Positions 11,313-22,854 are shown, counted from the stretch's first letter. The stretch: 64,000 nt of DNA from Oenanthe sinensis (GCA_028671895.1 CM053794.1:21562501-21626500), one strand, 5' to 3'. Made by a program: numbers and translations. The notes: generated by a model not told the origin, from the sequence alone.

Positions 11313-12238
11313 TAGCCTGTTATGCCCGCTTCACAACCTATGCCCGCTGCACATCTTGAGAAACCTAAGAAGTTCAGTGGAACGAACTTCAAACGCTGGC
11401 AGCAGAAGATATTGTTCTACCTGACCCCACTGAATATGTCTCACTTCTTAAAAGAGGAGACGTCCATGCTCACTGTTGAGAGTGATATACAGACTGTATA
11501 TGATGCTGATGCATGGAAGCACTCTGATTATATTTGTCAGAATTATGTGCTTAATAGCTTGGCTGACATGTTGTATAACGTGTATTGCACAAAGTCAATA
11601 TCAAAGGATTTATGGGAATCTCTTGAACATAAGTATAAAACCGAAGATGCTAATGCTAAAAAATGGATTGTTGGCCGTTTTCTTGATTATAAGATGACGG
11701 ATTCCAAGACTGTGGTCAGTCAGGTACAAGAACTGCATGTAATCATCCACGACATTCATGCTGAAGGAATGGTCGTAAGTGAGTCTTTCCAAGTTGCTAC
11801 TGTGATTGAAAAACTACCATCTGGCTGGAAAGAATTCAAGAACTACTTGAAGCATAAGTGAAAGGAGATGTCTATGGAGGATCTGATTGTTAGACTTCGT
11901 ATCGAGGAAGACAATAGAGGATCTGAAAAGAAATCTAATATTGCCACTGAAAAGGCAAACGTGGTGGAGCATGCTCAAAGCTCCAAGTTCAAGAAGAACA
12001 ATTCTGTTAAAGGAACAAAGCTAGTACCCAAAGAAGGAATTTCAAAGCCTTCGAAGTTTCAAGGAAAGTGCTACAATTATGACAAAGTGGGTCATAGGTC
12101 TTCTGATTGCAAAAAGCCCAAGAAGCCCAATAAAAAGAAAGAAGCAAATATGGTGAATGATATCTCCAAGGAGATGTCCGATAAAGACCTCTGTGCTATG
12201 GTCTCTGAAGTGAATCTGGTTGGCTTTAATCCAAGGGA
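11313..12238 (+). pseudogene. copia gag, C-terminal part
   Basis: After the nested element gag continues with KKFSGTNFKRWQQKILFYL, the conserved start of the copia gag core, and LWESLEHKYKTED. TGA at 11859-11861, probably from CGA, interrupts the frame, which stays open to 12365. The zinc knuckle at about 12070-12115 reads CYNYDKVGHRSSDC: the second Cys of the CCHC set is Tyr, so the knuckle is broken. The frame is lost near 12237, where protease should begin. Confidence 0.88.
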
Positions 12239-13558
12239 ATGGTGCCTACTAGGCATATTTGTTTTGATAAGGAAATTTTCTCTAGCCTCAAAACTTCCAA
12301 TACTAGTGAGAAGCTTTATATGGGAAATTCTGCGACTTCCACAATTGCAGGGGAAGGCACGGTGATTCTGAAGATGAACTCTGGAAAGAATCTGACTTTC
12401 AAGAATGTACTTTATGTGCATGATATTCGCAAGAACCTTGTGTCTAGTGCCTTGTTGAATAAGCATGGTTTTCGTATTGTGATAGAGTCAGATAAAGTTA
12501 TTTTGTTTAAGAGTGGTATGTTTGTAGGCAAGAGCTACGTTTGTGATGGGCTCTTTAAGCTCAATGTAATGGTTGTTAAAGACGAAAATGAATTGAAGAA
12601 TTCTTCTGCTTACTTGCTTGAGTCTCCTAATTTATGGCATGCTAGATTAGGACATATGAATTATGACACTATACGACGATTAAATATAAAAGAATATATA
12701 CCAAAATTGAAAATCGATTCAAAACATAAGTGTGAAACTTGTGTTGAGGCAAAATTAACGAGATCATCATTTAAACGTGTGGAAAGAAACACTAAAGTGC
12801 TAGACTTAATACATAGCGATATATGTGATTTAAAATTCGCTCCAACTCGAGGAGGTAACAAGTATTTTATTACATTCGTAGATGATTGTACAAAATACTG
12901 CTATGTATATTTGCTCAAAAGCAAAGATGAAGCTATAGATAAATTTAAAATCTATAAGGAAGAAGTTGAGAAACAATAAACAGAGAAAATCAAAAGGATA
13001 CGTAGTGATCGTGGAGGTGAAGATCTTAAACCTTTTGGGGAATTCTGTCCACAACATGGTATAATCCATGAAGTCACTGCACCATATTCTCCTCAGTCAA
13101 ATGGAGTGGCTGAGAGGAAGAATCGCACTCTAAAGGAGATGATGAATGCGATGTTGTTAAGCTTTGGACTTACAGAATCAATGTGGGGGGAAGCCATCTT
13201 AAGTGCAAATTATCTCTTAAATAGGATGATGCGTAAGAACAAGGATGAATTTCCTTATGAAATATGGAAGAAAGAGAAACCAAGCTATAAGCATTTAAAA
13301 GTGTGGGGGTGCCTTGCTAAGGTACTGATCCATGCGCCTAAAAAAGTGAAGATTGGTCCAAAGACCGTAGATTGTATCTTCATTGGATATCCCCCAAATA
13401 GTATTGTACATAGGTTTCTCGTACATGAATCAAAGATTCCTGACATTCAAAAGAGTACGATCATGGAGTCAAGGAATGCCTCATTCTTTGAGACAATATT
13501 TCCTTGTAACCAGAAACCAACCACCCCACAACGTCTAAACGATCTCATGAGTCTATAG
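12239..13558 (+). pseudogene. copia protease remnant and integrase
   Basis: The stretch from 12239 opens at TRHICFDKEIF, just after the position where the protease Asp-Thr-Gly should be. The triad is missing, with a small deletion and a frame change there. The GAG-pre-integrase zinc module follows (LWHARLGHMNYDT; HKCETC). The integrase core keeps LIHSDICD, RSDRGGED after a TAA at 12977-12979, and NGVAERKNRTL, so all three catalytic acidic residues can still be seen. The frame stays open to 13558. The residues are present but no intact protein could be made. Confidence 0.88.
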
Positions 13559-13596
13559 AAGAAGACAATGAGGATGAAGACAGTGAAGATGAAAAT

Positions 13597-15218
13597 GTGG
13601 GGGTGGCAAGAAGGAGCAAAAGACAAAGGAAAGAGAAATCATATGGGTCAGAATTTATGACTTATTTGCTCGAAGAGGGTGATCCGAAAACCTATAAGGA
13701 AGCGGTAACATCACCTGATGGACCTATGTGGAAAGAGGCCATCAAAGACGAAATTGATTCAATCATGCAGAATCATACCTGGGAGCTAGTGGACCTGCCA
13801 TATGGATGTAAACCACTAGGATGTAAGTGGGTTTTCAAAAAGAAATTGAAAACTGATGGCAATATTGACAAGTATAAGGCCAGACTTGTAATTAAAGGAT
13901 ACAAGCAACAACATGGCCTCGATTACTTTGATACATACTCCCTTGTAACACGAATAACATTCATAAGAATAGTGCTTGTTATTGCTGCACTACGAAACTT
14001 GGATGTACATCAAATGGATGTGAAAACAGCTTTTATAAATGGAGACTTAGACGAGGAAATCTACATGAACAACCCGAAGGGTTTGTAGCTCCTGGACAGG
14101 AAAGAAATGTATGTAGATTAGTTAAGTCATTATATGACTTGAAGCAAGCTCTCATGAAGTGGAATGAAAAGTTTCATCATTTTATGATGGAAAATGACTT
14201 CAAGGTAAATGAATGTGATAGCTGTGTCTATTATAAGGATAACGAGAACGAATATGTCATGATAACATTGTATGTAGATGATTTACTTATTGCTGGCAGT
14301 AGTGGAAAAGTGATCAAGTCTACAAAGGACATGTTAAGATCAAGATTTGACATGAAAGATATGGGACAAGCAGATGTGATTCTAAGTGTGAAAATCTCTG
14401 GAACATCAGAAGGTATCGTGCTAAGTCAGTCACACTATGTTGACAAGATCCTTGAGAGGTTTACCAAGGATGATACTGAGATAGCCAAAACACCTGTGGA
14501 TTTGACTTTACACCTATCCAAGAATAAAGGTGTAGGAATTTTCCAATTGGAATACTCGAGGATAATAGGAAGTCTGATGTACCTAATGAGTTGTACGAGA
14601 CCAGACATTGCATACTCAATTAGTAAGTTGAGTAGATTCTCAAGTAATCCAGGAGCTGATCACTGGAAAGCGATCATAAGAGTACTAAGATACTTAAGAG
14701 GAACTCGAGAATATGGACTGCATTATGGAAGATATCCAGCAGTACTTGAATGGTACACAGATGCAAATTGGATATGTAGCAAGAAGGCGTTGAAGTCTAC
14801 GAGTGGCTACTTGTTTACACTAGCTGGGGCAGCTGCATCATGGAAATCCTCAGAACAAATAGTAATAACTCAGTCCACGATGAAAGCTGAGTTCGTGGCA
14901 TTAGACAAATGCGCACAAGGGGCTAAACATTTACGCCAATTCATGGAGGATATTCCTAGATGGCCAAAACCTGTTATTGCAATAGGACTATATTGTGATA
15001 GTCAGTTAGCTATTGGCAAAGCACAGAATATGTTGTATAATGGTAAGTCTCGTCATATACGACGACACAATTCCATTAGACAATTAATATCAACTGGAAT
15101 TATCACTATTGACTTTGTACCGTCAAGAGATAATATCTCGGATCCATTAACCAAAGGGTTATCAAGAGAACTGGTTGATAAATCATCTAAGGGTATGGGC
15201 CTTAAGCCTATTGCTTAA
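13597..15218 (+). pseudogene. copia reverse transcriptase and RNase H
   Basis: 13597-14088 has KEAIKDEIDSIMQNHTW, WVFKKKLKTDG and QMDVKTAFINGDL, the start of copia RT. A one-base loss around 14070 causes a stop at 14086-14088. Reading goes on in the next frame to 15218 and has the catalytic YVDDLLIAG block at about 14270. The RNase H residues appear in order: YTDANW, TMKAEFVAL, CDSQLAI and SRDNISDPLTKG. Two segments in different frames plus the upstream damage make it non-functional. Confidence 0.9.
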
Positions 15219-15834
15219 CGGCGTCATGGTGGACACCCAACCTTGCTGATTGGAGGTCCCAAAAACTTGGTTCAAATGGGAAACTAAATCATGATGACCA
15301 AATCACTATGGGGTAACCCCTGGCTTGTTCCTATGTTGTGGAAACAGTGAGACCCGTATGATACGAGGGTAAGCTTACGTTTTTAATGATCTTTTGGTGA
15401 ATACATAAAATTCAATGTTGAATGCATGGAATTCAGTTGAGTAAACACGGGTTACTCTTTAAGATAAAGATCACCTATGTAGGAGAGAAGTGGGGTCGCT
15501 TCAAAGGAGAATTATGAGGCACAATTATTTAGAAACTCCCGCATAACCAGGACGATGTCCATGGCCAAAATGGACATAATCATGAGAGATGAACGAGTCA
15601 GAAAAGATGTAGTGATAAGTATATCATCGCTTACATAAACAGTCAAACAGTTCAAGGACACTCGCGTCTACTGTCTACCAGTAAGGTCGGTATTCTTAAT
15701 CGAGTGAAGGTTCAAGGAGCATTCTCTACCTATCGTATGCTATATTTGATCGAAGAAACTATCACCAAGCCAAATTCCGTGTCTGTCTGTCTGGTGTGTG
15801 CTACTGAAACATCAATCTCATCCATGTAAGGGAT
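15219..15834 (+). other. copia 3' untranslated region
   Basis: 616 bp between the pol stop and the 3' LTR. No coding motif is seen. It ends CATGTAAGGGAT just before TGTTGG, a weak polypurine tract. Confidence 0.75.
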
Positions 15835-16944
15835 TGTTGGAAAATGTGGGTAGAAGCCCCACATTATCAAGTCATTTTGAACCTAAGTTTGAATGCTTCT
15901 TGGGTGCGTGCTCACAACAAGTTATGATTGAAATATGTTCTTCGAGAGAGAGTTTTCCAACGCATATTTAAGTATTCAAAATGATCAAGGAATGAATGAG
16001 ATATGATTATCCAAAGTTGGTACCTTGAAAGTGGAAATTTAGAAATGAGAACTTGAATCCCACATTGAATTGGAAAAGAGTTTTCCATGACTTTATATAG
16101 TAGAACATTTATGTAGTTTTTAAGATGTGTTAGTGTGGTATTGCTCCACCACCCACGTGCGCGCAGGGGGGTGCAAATCATGGGATTTTGAGGTCAAATC
16201 CGTGGCTTCGCAAGCCTTCGGGCTTTCCGCGTGGGCGACCTGCGGACACGAATGCTGCTGTTAATATGAAAGTTACTGTCGTGTTTGACAGTAAACTCAA
16301 ACTTGTTGTCAGTCGTGTTACTGTCGTGTTCGACAGTAAACTCAAACTTGCTGTCAGAAAAGTTACTGTCAGTGTTCGATAGTAAACTCAGATCAAAGTT
16401 ACTGTCAAATTTCCATTGTGTTTTAGCTCAATATAATAATTCATTATTTTGTTTTAATAATAAATATTATTATTAATTCGAAATTGATTACGAATTGATT
16501 TTGATAACCGATTTCCTTTATTAATTAACGCGTGATTAATTAAGAAAAACGCGTGGTAATTTAGGAAATTGTGTAGCGCCCAAGTTTTCTCAGTCTATAT
16601 ATTCATTTTATTCGGTCTTAGGTTCATAAGTCAATCTTCTACCCTAAGCCCTAAACACAGTCGTCCTCTTTCCTAGTGATAGTTTTCTTGCTCTATTCAA
16701 ACTCGCTGAATGTGCTGTTCTTCGTGACATCATCGTATTCTCGTTTTATCCTGGGAGGCTATCGACTCAAACATACGGTGAGAGGTGAAATATTTTTAAG
16801 GAGACAGTTCTGTACTGGACTCGAGACATCCTCTATTTCTTATCCTTTCTCTTTAACCGTTTGCTTATTGTCATATACTACTATGTTATTTGTACACACA
16901 ATCACTCGTGATTTGTTATTGTATTTTTAACAGATTGTTTCACA
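15835..16944 (+). repeat. 3' LTR of the copia element
   Basis: It pairs with 5277-6385, starts TGTTGGAAAATG and ends GATTGTTTCACA, and is followed by the target duplication TGTAT. The hairpin repeat array is conserved at 16272-16410. Many substitutions separate the two LTRs. Confidence 0.93.
16272..16410 (+). repeat. hairpin repeat array in copia LTR (3' copy)
   Basis: Three units start near 16272, 16317 and 16365, matching the 5' LTR array. The second keeps the TACTGTCG/CGACAGTA stem exactly. The first has TTGACAGTA and the third CGATAGTA, so the stems are partly eroded. Confidence 0.78.
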
Positions 16945-16949
16945 TGTAT

Positions 16950-17516
16950 TACCATAATGTCTAGGATTCTTTATAAAGGGTAAGTAGAGCTGCTTAATAT
17001 CGTAGAAAAGTTTGAATTGTACAAGGACATGGCGCCTACAATATGATCCAAAACGTCAACTTTTCTAACTAAATCTTACCACATCTTATCATATTACGAA
17101 TGGACATTAACGTTAGCAATTTATGTCAACGATTTGAATTCTTACATAAGCATAGCTGTAATATTAAACGTTACTATTAAAATATAATTTAAGATACTTT
17201 TATAATTTTCTTTCAAAATAGATCAAATTTGTTTAATTTTTATCTTCTGAATTCTGTGTAAAGGTATATTAATTAGAGAGTCCACTCCTAGAGTATATAT
17301 CTGCAACAATACCATGTGAAAAAAATTCATAGTAAAACAAAAATGTTAACAATACCTAGCTAGTACATGATTCTACTAGGTCCTATTTTAAGCGACAATA
17401 TCTACTATTTTTGTCCCAGGTTGATAACTTCTATTTGTTTATGAGGTCTCAACTCTCAATTCTCAAATATATTAGTTAAAAAAATATATTTTTTTGCAAA
17501 CAAACGACAAATTTCA
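16950..17516. other. AT-rich intergenic
   Basis: No coding motif, terminal repeat or RNA gene was recognised. Confidence 0.6.
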
Positions 17517-17695
17517 TTAATTTAAAGAAGAATCATGAACAAGAGTCTCCAACAAAATATCGGGAGGAGACCTAAATATATTGTAACAATTCAACAAAGA
17601 AGAAACTTTAGCCAACAAATGAGTTGTCTTGTTGGCTTGCCGTCTACCAAAAACCAAAGAAACATCATTCCTAGCCTGGAGCTGATCGATCTCAA
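17517..17695 (-). pseudogene. LINE (L1-type) RNase H C-terminal fragment
   Basis: The minus strand reads ARNDVSLVFGRRQANKTTHL, then LAKVSSLLN and SPPDILLETLVHDSSLN before TAA. The R-R-Q-A-N-x-x-x-H-x-L-A block is the conserved C-terminal motif of the RNase H domain in plant L1 ORF2 and related host proteins. Only this 3' end is present, as with 5'-truncated LINE copies. Confidence 0.7.
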
Positions 17696-17890
17696 CAATT
17701 ATCTATAATGTTGATGTAAATTTGATAATATTATGGAATATTTTAACTGATATTTATAATATAGGTGTTCGTTATTATTAATTAAATTAAAATTAATCAA
17801 AATATAATTCCTAACCTGAAGCTGATCTCAACAATTATCTAAAATTTTGATGTAAATTTGATAATATTATGGAATATTTTAACTCATATT
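17667..17890. repeat. direct duplication including the LINE edge
   Basis: About 90 bp from 17667 (CCTAGCCTGGAGCTGATC to TTTTAACTGATATTTATAA) recurs from 17809 to 17890 with a few changes. The spacer is an AT-rich stretch of about 45 bp. Confidence 0.7.
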
Positions 17891-18589
17891 TATAAGTAAT
17901 ATTTGAAAAATATTATGAATAAATTTGAACATGTAATATTATTATTTATTTATTTATTTATTTATTACTATTCTGGGATCAATCAAATCGAAAATCGTGG
18001 GTATGAATCACACAGTTGACAAAGCCCAACTTAGACAGCAGTACAAAAACGTCAAGTCAAGACTTATCAACTCGATTCTCCGCATTGCTGCTGGTCGATG
18101 AAAAATGATGTAATCTCTAATCTTTTGACTTGATAGATATGTACTTAATGTCTTAATTAATAAAGTAATCAGGGATCAACGAAGTATTTTTTAGTTCTAC
18201 TGCCTGGACGGCAGTAGATATGATTTTAGTTCATCAATTCAAACCAGTTTAAATTATTATTAACTTTAACACATTAAAATTTATGTATTTTAGTTCATCA
18301 ATTCAAACCAGTTTAATAACAAATTTATGAATTAATAATTCTATTGAGTTATATTAGAATCATATAATTTAAATGTCTTAATATTCAATTAAAAATCTAA
18401 AAAATATATTAATTATAATTTATAGTATAATTCAAATAATTAAAATTATGAGTGATATATTAATTATATTATAATCTCAAAAATTAATACAAATTAATAT
18501 AAATATTTAGACCAAATTTACTGCATAAACTACTCGTAATTAATATGTTTAATAATTTAATATATTATATATTTAAACCAAATTTACTG
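17891..18589. other. AT-rich intergenic with (ATTT)n tract
   Basis: A TATTTATTTATTTATT tract lies at 17942-17967. The sentence-like repeat TTTTAGTTCATCAATTCAAACCAGTTTAA occurs at 18223 and 18291 in part-identical form. Nothing coding is seen. Confidence 0.5.
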
Positions 18590-18597
18590 TATAAACC

Positions 18598-18846
18598 CAG
18601 AGGCTCACCCAATAGCCTGCAAACCACGTGAACCGCACAAGTGCAACAGACTCTAACCCAGGATGACATAATCACACATTCTCCTATGGGCTCACCCAAT
18701 AGCCTGCAAACTACGTGAACCGCACAAGTGCGACGGGTTCTGACCCAGGATGACATAATCACACATTCTTCTCTCCTGAAATTCGAACATGTGACCAAGA
18801 GACCAAGATGATGATATTCATCTCTTTAACTAATTGAGCAAACCCT
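18598..18846 (-). mobile_element. tRNA-type SINE with duplicated body
   Basis: On the minus strand the 5' end GGGTTTGCTCAATTAGTTAA resembles a polymerase III A box. GGTCACATGTTCGAAT about 50 bp on resembles a B box. The body ends TTGGGTGAGCC, as in Au-like plant SINEs. An 87-bp unit of the body (starting at 18602 and 18689 on the plus strand) is repeated in tandem. A clear tail and target duplication were not found. Confidence 0.6.
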
Positions 18847-18853
18847 TGCGAGC

Positions 18854-19070
18854 TCAACATTAACGTTCTGTAATTTGTGTTCTACATTTTTTTGTATATT
18901 ATGTAATTTTCTTGTTTATTTTACAATTATTTTTAGTATTTTATTAATTTTTAATATATTCTTCAGTCTTTTATATTTATTTATTTATTAATCAAATTTT
19001 TATAAAATAGAAATTGATTTCTCAATTACTCAAATAATCAAATAAGTAATTAAGTAATTATTTACTCAAG
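18854..19070. mobile_element. partial copy of foldback MITE family 1 (copy C)
   Basis: GTTCTGTAATTTGTGTTCTAC through TCAATTACTCAAATAA matches the right half of the complete copy at 20251-20626. The left half is missing. Confidence 0.6.
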
Positions 19071-19776
19071 GTGTGTTTAAGATTGTTGTTGCAGACAGCA
19101 ACTGCAGCTTATTTCTGAAAAACAGTTACAAAACTGTTTGGAAAATTTTAAAAGCAGGTTTATGGAAAAATGTTTTTATCTAAAAGTTGCTTATAGGGAA
19201 AGAATGTCCCTCATACTTTTGAAACTTTTTTTTTAAATTTTTGCAAGAAATAACTACATTTTTCAATATCAAACTATCTCAAAAACATTATTTTTTTTAT
19301 ATTATATCTTAAAATATAAACAAATCGAAAAAATTTACCAAACATGATATTTGTGACAGAACCTTTTATACCAGCACTTTTTTCAACGGAAACGACGTCT
19401 AATATTACTACAAGAACTTTAATGTTGTACGTGAGACAGAAACAATCATTGATATCTAGGAGGTCCAACGAATTGAACATCGAAAATAAGGAAGAATAAA
19501 TGTACTTACAAATACAGAGGCATGAAAATTGAATTCGGACTAGATCTTTAAACATTGAGTTCAATGGGACCAGATTTGTTCTCAAAATATTGGTCTATTC
19601 TAGGCTCGAGAATCAAGTCCAATTGGATTGGACCAATGGGGATGGGCTCACATTTATTTAATATTTAAATGTCATATTTTGGATTTTACAAATACTAAGT
19701 TTTTCTGGAATTGATTTTAATTTTTGTGAATATATATTTTTATCCAATCTTTCATAAAATAATTTTAAAAAGTTAG

Positions 19777-19778
<2 letters not shown>
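19071..19778. other. intergenic, no gene seen
   Basis: AT-rich. The end (about 19715-19770) matches 25394-25435, in the 3' flank of the second Kunitz gene, so it belongs to the duplicated unit. The 103-codon minus ORF here has no recognisable motif. Confidence 0.5.

Positions 19779-19829
<51 letters not shown>
19779..19829. repeat. (TA)n microsatellite
   Basis: About 25 TA dinucleotides adjoin a MITE inserted at TA. A shorter (TA)n run follows the MITE at 20228-20246. Confidence 0.95.
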
Positions 19830-19832
<3 letters not shown>

Positions 19833-20228
19833 AATGCTCCATAAAGAACATCCTTATATAAATAACAAGAAAGAACACTTTAAAATATTACATAAAAATT
19901 AATTTAGATTCTAAAATTTAACATCGATTATGTTTTTTTATAAATAAAAATAGAATCTAACATGAGATTAACAAAAAATCATAACATGATTATGTGTAAA
20001 TTTCATTTTTACAAAATGTATATAAGATTTTATGCTGGATTCCATGTTAGATTCTGTAATATTTGATTTTTAAAATTTAGATTAGATTCGATATTATATT
20101 CGATATGCTAGGTTTTATTGTAGTTCAATTTTGTGATTCTAATTCTAACACATCATTTCTCATAAAAAAAGTGTTTTGATGGTATTCTTCTGTTTTCTTT
20201 ATATAAGGGTGTTATTTATGGAGTGCAA
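19833..20228. mobile_element. foldback MITE (family 2) inserted in TA repeat
   Basis: The left end has TGCTCCATAAAGAACATCC and TTATATAAA. The right end is its inverted counterpart (TTTATATAAGGGTGTTATTT, then ATGGAGTGCA). About 400 bp, AT-rich, with no coding capacity, and flanked by TA repeats, as expected for an element that duplicates TA. Confidence 0.75.
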
Positions 20229-20250
20229 TATATATATATATATATATTAA

Positions 20251-20626
20251 GGCTCGACGAGTAACTCCTTATCTGAGTAATTGAGGAACCAATTCATATT
20301 TTATAAGAATTTGATTAACAAATAAATATAGAAGACAACATAACATACAAAAAAATATAGAACACCAAAAACAATGGCAAAACAAATAAAAAAACATTAC
20401 ATAATATACAAAAAATTATAGAACACAAATTACAGAACACTAATGTTGCATAGTGTTCTGTAATTTTGTGTTCTATATTTTTTTATGTTATGTAATTATT
20501 TTGTTTGTTTTGTGATTATTTTTTGTGTTCTGTATTTTTTTTATGTTTAACAATTTTTTTATGTGTACTGTAATTATATTTGATATTGGTTTCTCATTTA
20601 CTCAAATAAGAGAGTTTCTCATTGAA
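20251..20626. mobile_element. foldback MITE family 1, copy A
   Basis: The left arm (GAGTAACTCCTTATCTGAG) and right arm (CTCAAATAAGAGAGTTTCTC) are inverted. The arms extend inward with complementary AACACAAATTACAGAACAC and GTGTTCTGTAATTTTGTGTT around a short centre near 20443. Almost the whole element can fold into one hairpin. It splits sequence that is continuous in the second Kunitz gene's flank. Confidence 0.8.
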
Positions 20627-20639
20627 ATTAAAACATATA

Positions 20640-21394
20640 TAATTTTATCCAAAAATTTTAAAATATATCCAAATAAAATCAGGGTTAGAGGGCTTAATCT
20701 AGATTGAGCCGGTCTTTATATATTCAGAGAGAGTTAGATATATTTTTGTCGGTCGACTTTAAATCCAAATTTTATTGGAATGAGCCTAAAATGGATTTTT
20801 TTCCAATTATGATCAGACATAACTTTTCTTCAAAATATGTGTATGTGTCTGTTTAAGCCCACAAATGAAATCACGATCGAAGCGAAATTATTCAAATTCG
20901 ATTTTCTGAATTGTTTCCGTACGGAATTGGATGAACTTTTTAGATTCGAAAAGAAAAATTATGAGAACAGGAAAAACCTAATTCTGAATAAGGAATTAAT
21001 ATAAGGAATTATTCAAAAAAGTTTTGGTAGAAGAATCAGTAAATTAAAATTCAACGTCAAATGGATCGAATTGGTTGGTTACAAGTTGCAACAAATTATG
21101 AATACTGTAGCACGTACGGATTATTGGATCGAATTGCTTGTTACAAGTTACAACAAATTACGAATACAGTAGCACGTACGGATTTGAATAATTACGAATA
21201 GTAGCCGGGGAACCACTAGAATTGAATAAGAGAGTATCTTTATAATTGTCTAATGAACACAAAATATTTATACGAAAACAGCAGAAGTATCTTTATTTAT
21301 TTCTTCGTCATGGAAAGCTTTCATGCACGAACTTATTACATTATTATAAATAAATGAGAGGGACAACATTAAGTTTCTGATAACCACAACGTTT
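20640..21394. other. 3' flank of Kunitz gene 1, duplicated at Kunitz gene 2
   Basis: Blocks here match 25480-25620, 26330-26379 and 28947-29370 in order, so the Kunitz genes were duplicated with their downstream flanks. A 62-bp tandem repeat (GGATCGAATTG to GCACGTACGGATT) lies at about 21063-21186. Confidence 0.8.
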
Positions 21395-22009
21395 TTAAAC
21401 CTTCCTGAACCTAACCCTAAAAGCTTTGTTGCTAATAACCAATCTTCTAACACCATTCTCGTTGACTGAGATGCCAATATCTCCACATACTGGTTTGCAA
21501 GAATCGCATACAGTTGGACAGAAAACTAACTTGTAGTCATCCGAATCCGAATATTTTTCAATCTTAAACCAACTGTCTAGAGTTTCAACTCCGGGGTTTC
21601 CTTTAACTCCTTCAGTGCTAACAACGTACTCTCCATCGTAGTTATCGAGCTTCCAAACCAATGATAGACGGCAAAACGTTCCACCTTGGAACTCGATGTT
21701 CAAATCAGTTGATTCGCGTATCACACCCTTTTTCGGATCAACCATTGTGAATGTTAAGGGCCTGCCATTGGATACATCAAGTTGTTCTTGGACTACGTCC
21801 AAGGGGCAAATCTGACCAGTTCTGGTTCTACCTAGTGTTAAACCACCTCCCAGTCCGTAGGAAACCGGCACGATGTTGTAACGAACACCTGCTCGGACTA
21901 TATCACCGTTCGTGTCGCGTACTTCATCAGGCGATGCAACCCCCGAAACAAGAGAGTAAGTTGACAAAGCAACAAGGAGGAATAGCATATGTAACAAATT
22001 TGACTTCAT
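21395..22009 (-). CDS. Kunitz-type (miraculin-like) protease inhibitor, subfamily A, gene 1
   Basis: A 204-residue intronless protein. Residues 1 to about 24 are a hydrophobic signal peptide (MKSNLLHMLFLLVALSTYSL), so it enters the secretory pathway. The STI/Kunitz signature follows at 30-46 (VRDTNGDIVRAGVRYNI). Cysteines stand at 68, 113, 164, 168, 171 and 175. The pair 68/113 matches the first disulfide of the family, and the CPTVC-CKPVCGD cluster is the miraculin-like pattern. By analogy with soybean trypsin inhibitor the reactive loop is near DPKKG (91-95), with Lys available as P1, so trypsin-like proteases are plausible targets. Unlike its two intact relatives it lacks the N-glycosylation sequon at residue 64. 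Role in defence or storage is inferred from the family. Confidence 0.93.
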   Translation of the reverse strand: MKSNLLHMLFLLVALSTYSLVSGVASPDEVRDTNGDIVRAGVRYNIVPVSYGLGGGLTLGRTRTGQICPLDVVQEQLDVSNGRPLTFTMVDPKKGVIRESTDLNIEFQGGTFCRLSLVWKLDNYDGEYVVSTEGVKGNPGVETLDSWFKIEKYSDSDDYKLVFCPTVCDSCKPVCGDIGISVNENGVRRLVISNKAFRVRFRKV

Positions 22010-22090
22010 TGTATGGATAACAATTTTGTATATCTCAATATATATGTTTGATTATTTCGGTAATCTACAAAACTTCAATAGCGGAGTTAC

Positions 22091-22100
22091 CTATTTATAG
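22091..22100 (-). promoter_or_regulatory. TATA box of Kunitz gene 1
   Basis: CTATAAATAG on the minus strand, about 82 bp before the ATG. The same block precedes gene 2 at 30049-30058. Confidence 0.75.
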
Positions 22101-22245
22101 AGAAATTATGTAACAAGATGAAATTATAACAACTTTCTTTTCATACCCTGATATGCATGAAAGTGTTTTGGTCTTGTAAGAAAACGAAGGTGGCTACTAG
22201 TAGTACTATTATTTTATGTCCACAACATTGCTTGGATAAGAACAT

Positions 22246-22259
22246 GTTACACGTGTAAC
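22246..22259. promoter_or_regulatory. palindromic G-box element, Kunitz gene 1
   Basis: GTTACACGTGTAAC is a perfect 14-bp palindrome with a CACGTG core, about 237 bp before the ATG. CACGTG is bound by plant bZIP and bHLH factors, including abscisic acid and light regulators. The element recurs upstream of the other subfamily A copies. Confidence 0.65.
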
Positions 22260-22464
22260 ACTATATTATATATTATCTTTAATGTGCAGTATACCAAAGA
22301 GGTAAATATTGTATAGTACTAAAATGAATGTTATACTTGCACTTCTCTAATTGTTATATTCTTGCAAAGGTATTTTGCGTACCGGCCTAACTTATTATGC
22401 CATCAAGTCCTATATCAAAAACTTTGTTCCGACTTATTATATTCAACATCTTCTGCCTGGCTAG

Positions 22465-22807
22465 TGTAGCAAGTAAACTTAAACGGTATACATATAACCT
22501 GTTTGAACATGCATGAATATGAAAACCGAAGAGAAATGTTGCTTTTGATAGGTTCATTAACTGAAAGATTATACGCATATATATAATACTAAACACACAA
22601 GGTGGTGATTAAAAAATAGCAACTATTTAATAGTTTGCTATATATCACGACTCCATTACACGTGATTATTCCTAAAAATTCTCCGCTAATACTATGACCT
22701 AGTCTAGCTGCTACTTATATGAAATATAGGTGTTACATTATTTAAATATGTTAAAATTAAATATCCATCTTAAATATTAACCATAAATTTCAGATTAATT
22801 TCCAACA
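22465..22807 (-). repeat. TRIM 3' LTR
   Basis: Pairs with 23493-23837. On the plus strand both copies start TGTAGCAAGTA and end AATTTCCAACA. Differences are scattered, so it is not a recent insertion. Confidence 0.8.
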
Positions 22808-22854
22808 TTCAACACCTTAATACATCAACCCATTTGGGTTTCAGCTTTGCCCGT

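Larger units (their letters stand above)
5277..16944 (+). mobile_element. Ty1/copia retrotransposon, full length, dead, with nested insertion
   Basis: Two LTRs (5277-6385 and 15835-16944) flank a gag-protease-integrase-RT-RNase H region in copia order, with integrase before RT. The target duplication TGTAT is exact (5272-5276 and 16945-16949). Excluding the 4.57-kb nested element the copia element is about 7.1 kb. The LTR pair differs visibly at many sites, so it is an old insertion. The coding region has stops, frameshifts and a lost protease active site. Confidence 0.95.

Noticed and set aside
21751..22020. Plus-strand ORFs antisense to the Kunitz genes, recurring at 29817 and 53827
   Set aside because: Their recurrence follows from similarity of the inhibitor genes on the opposite strand.
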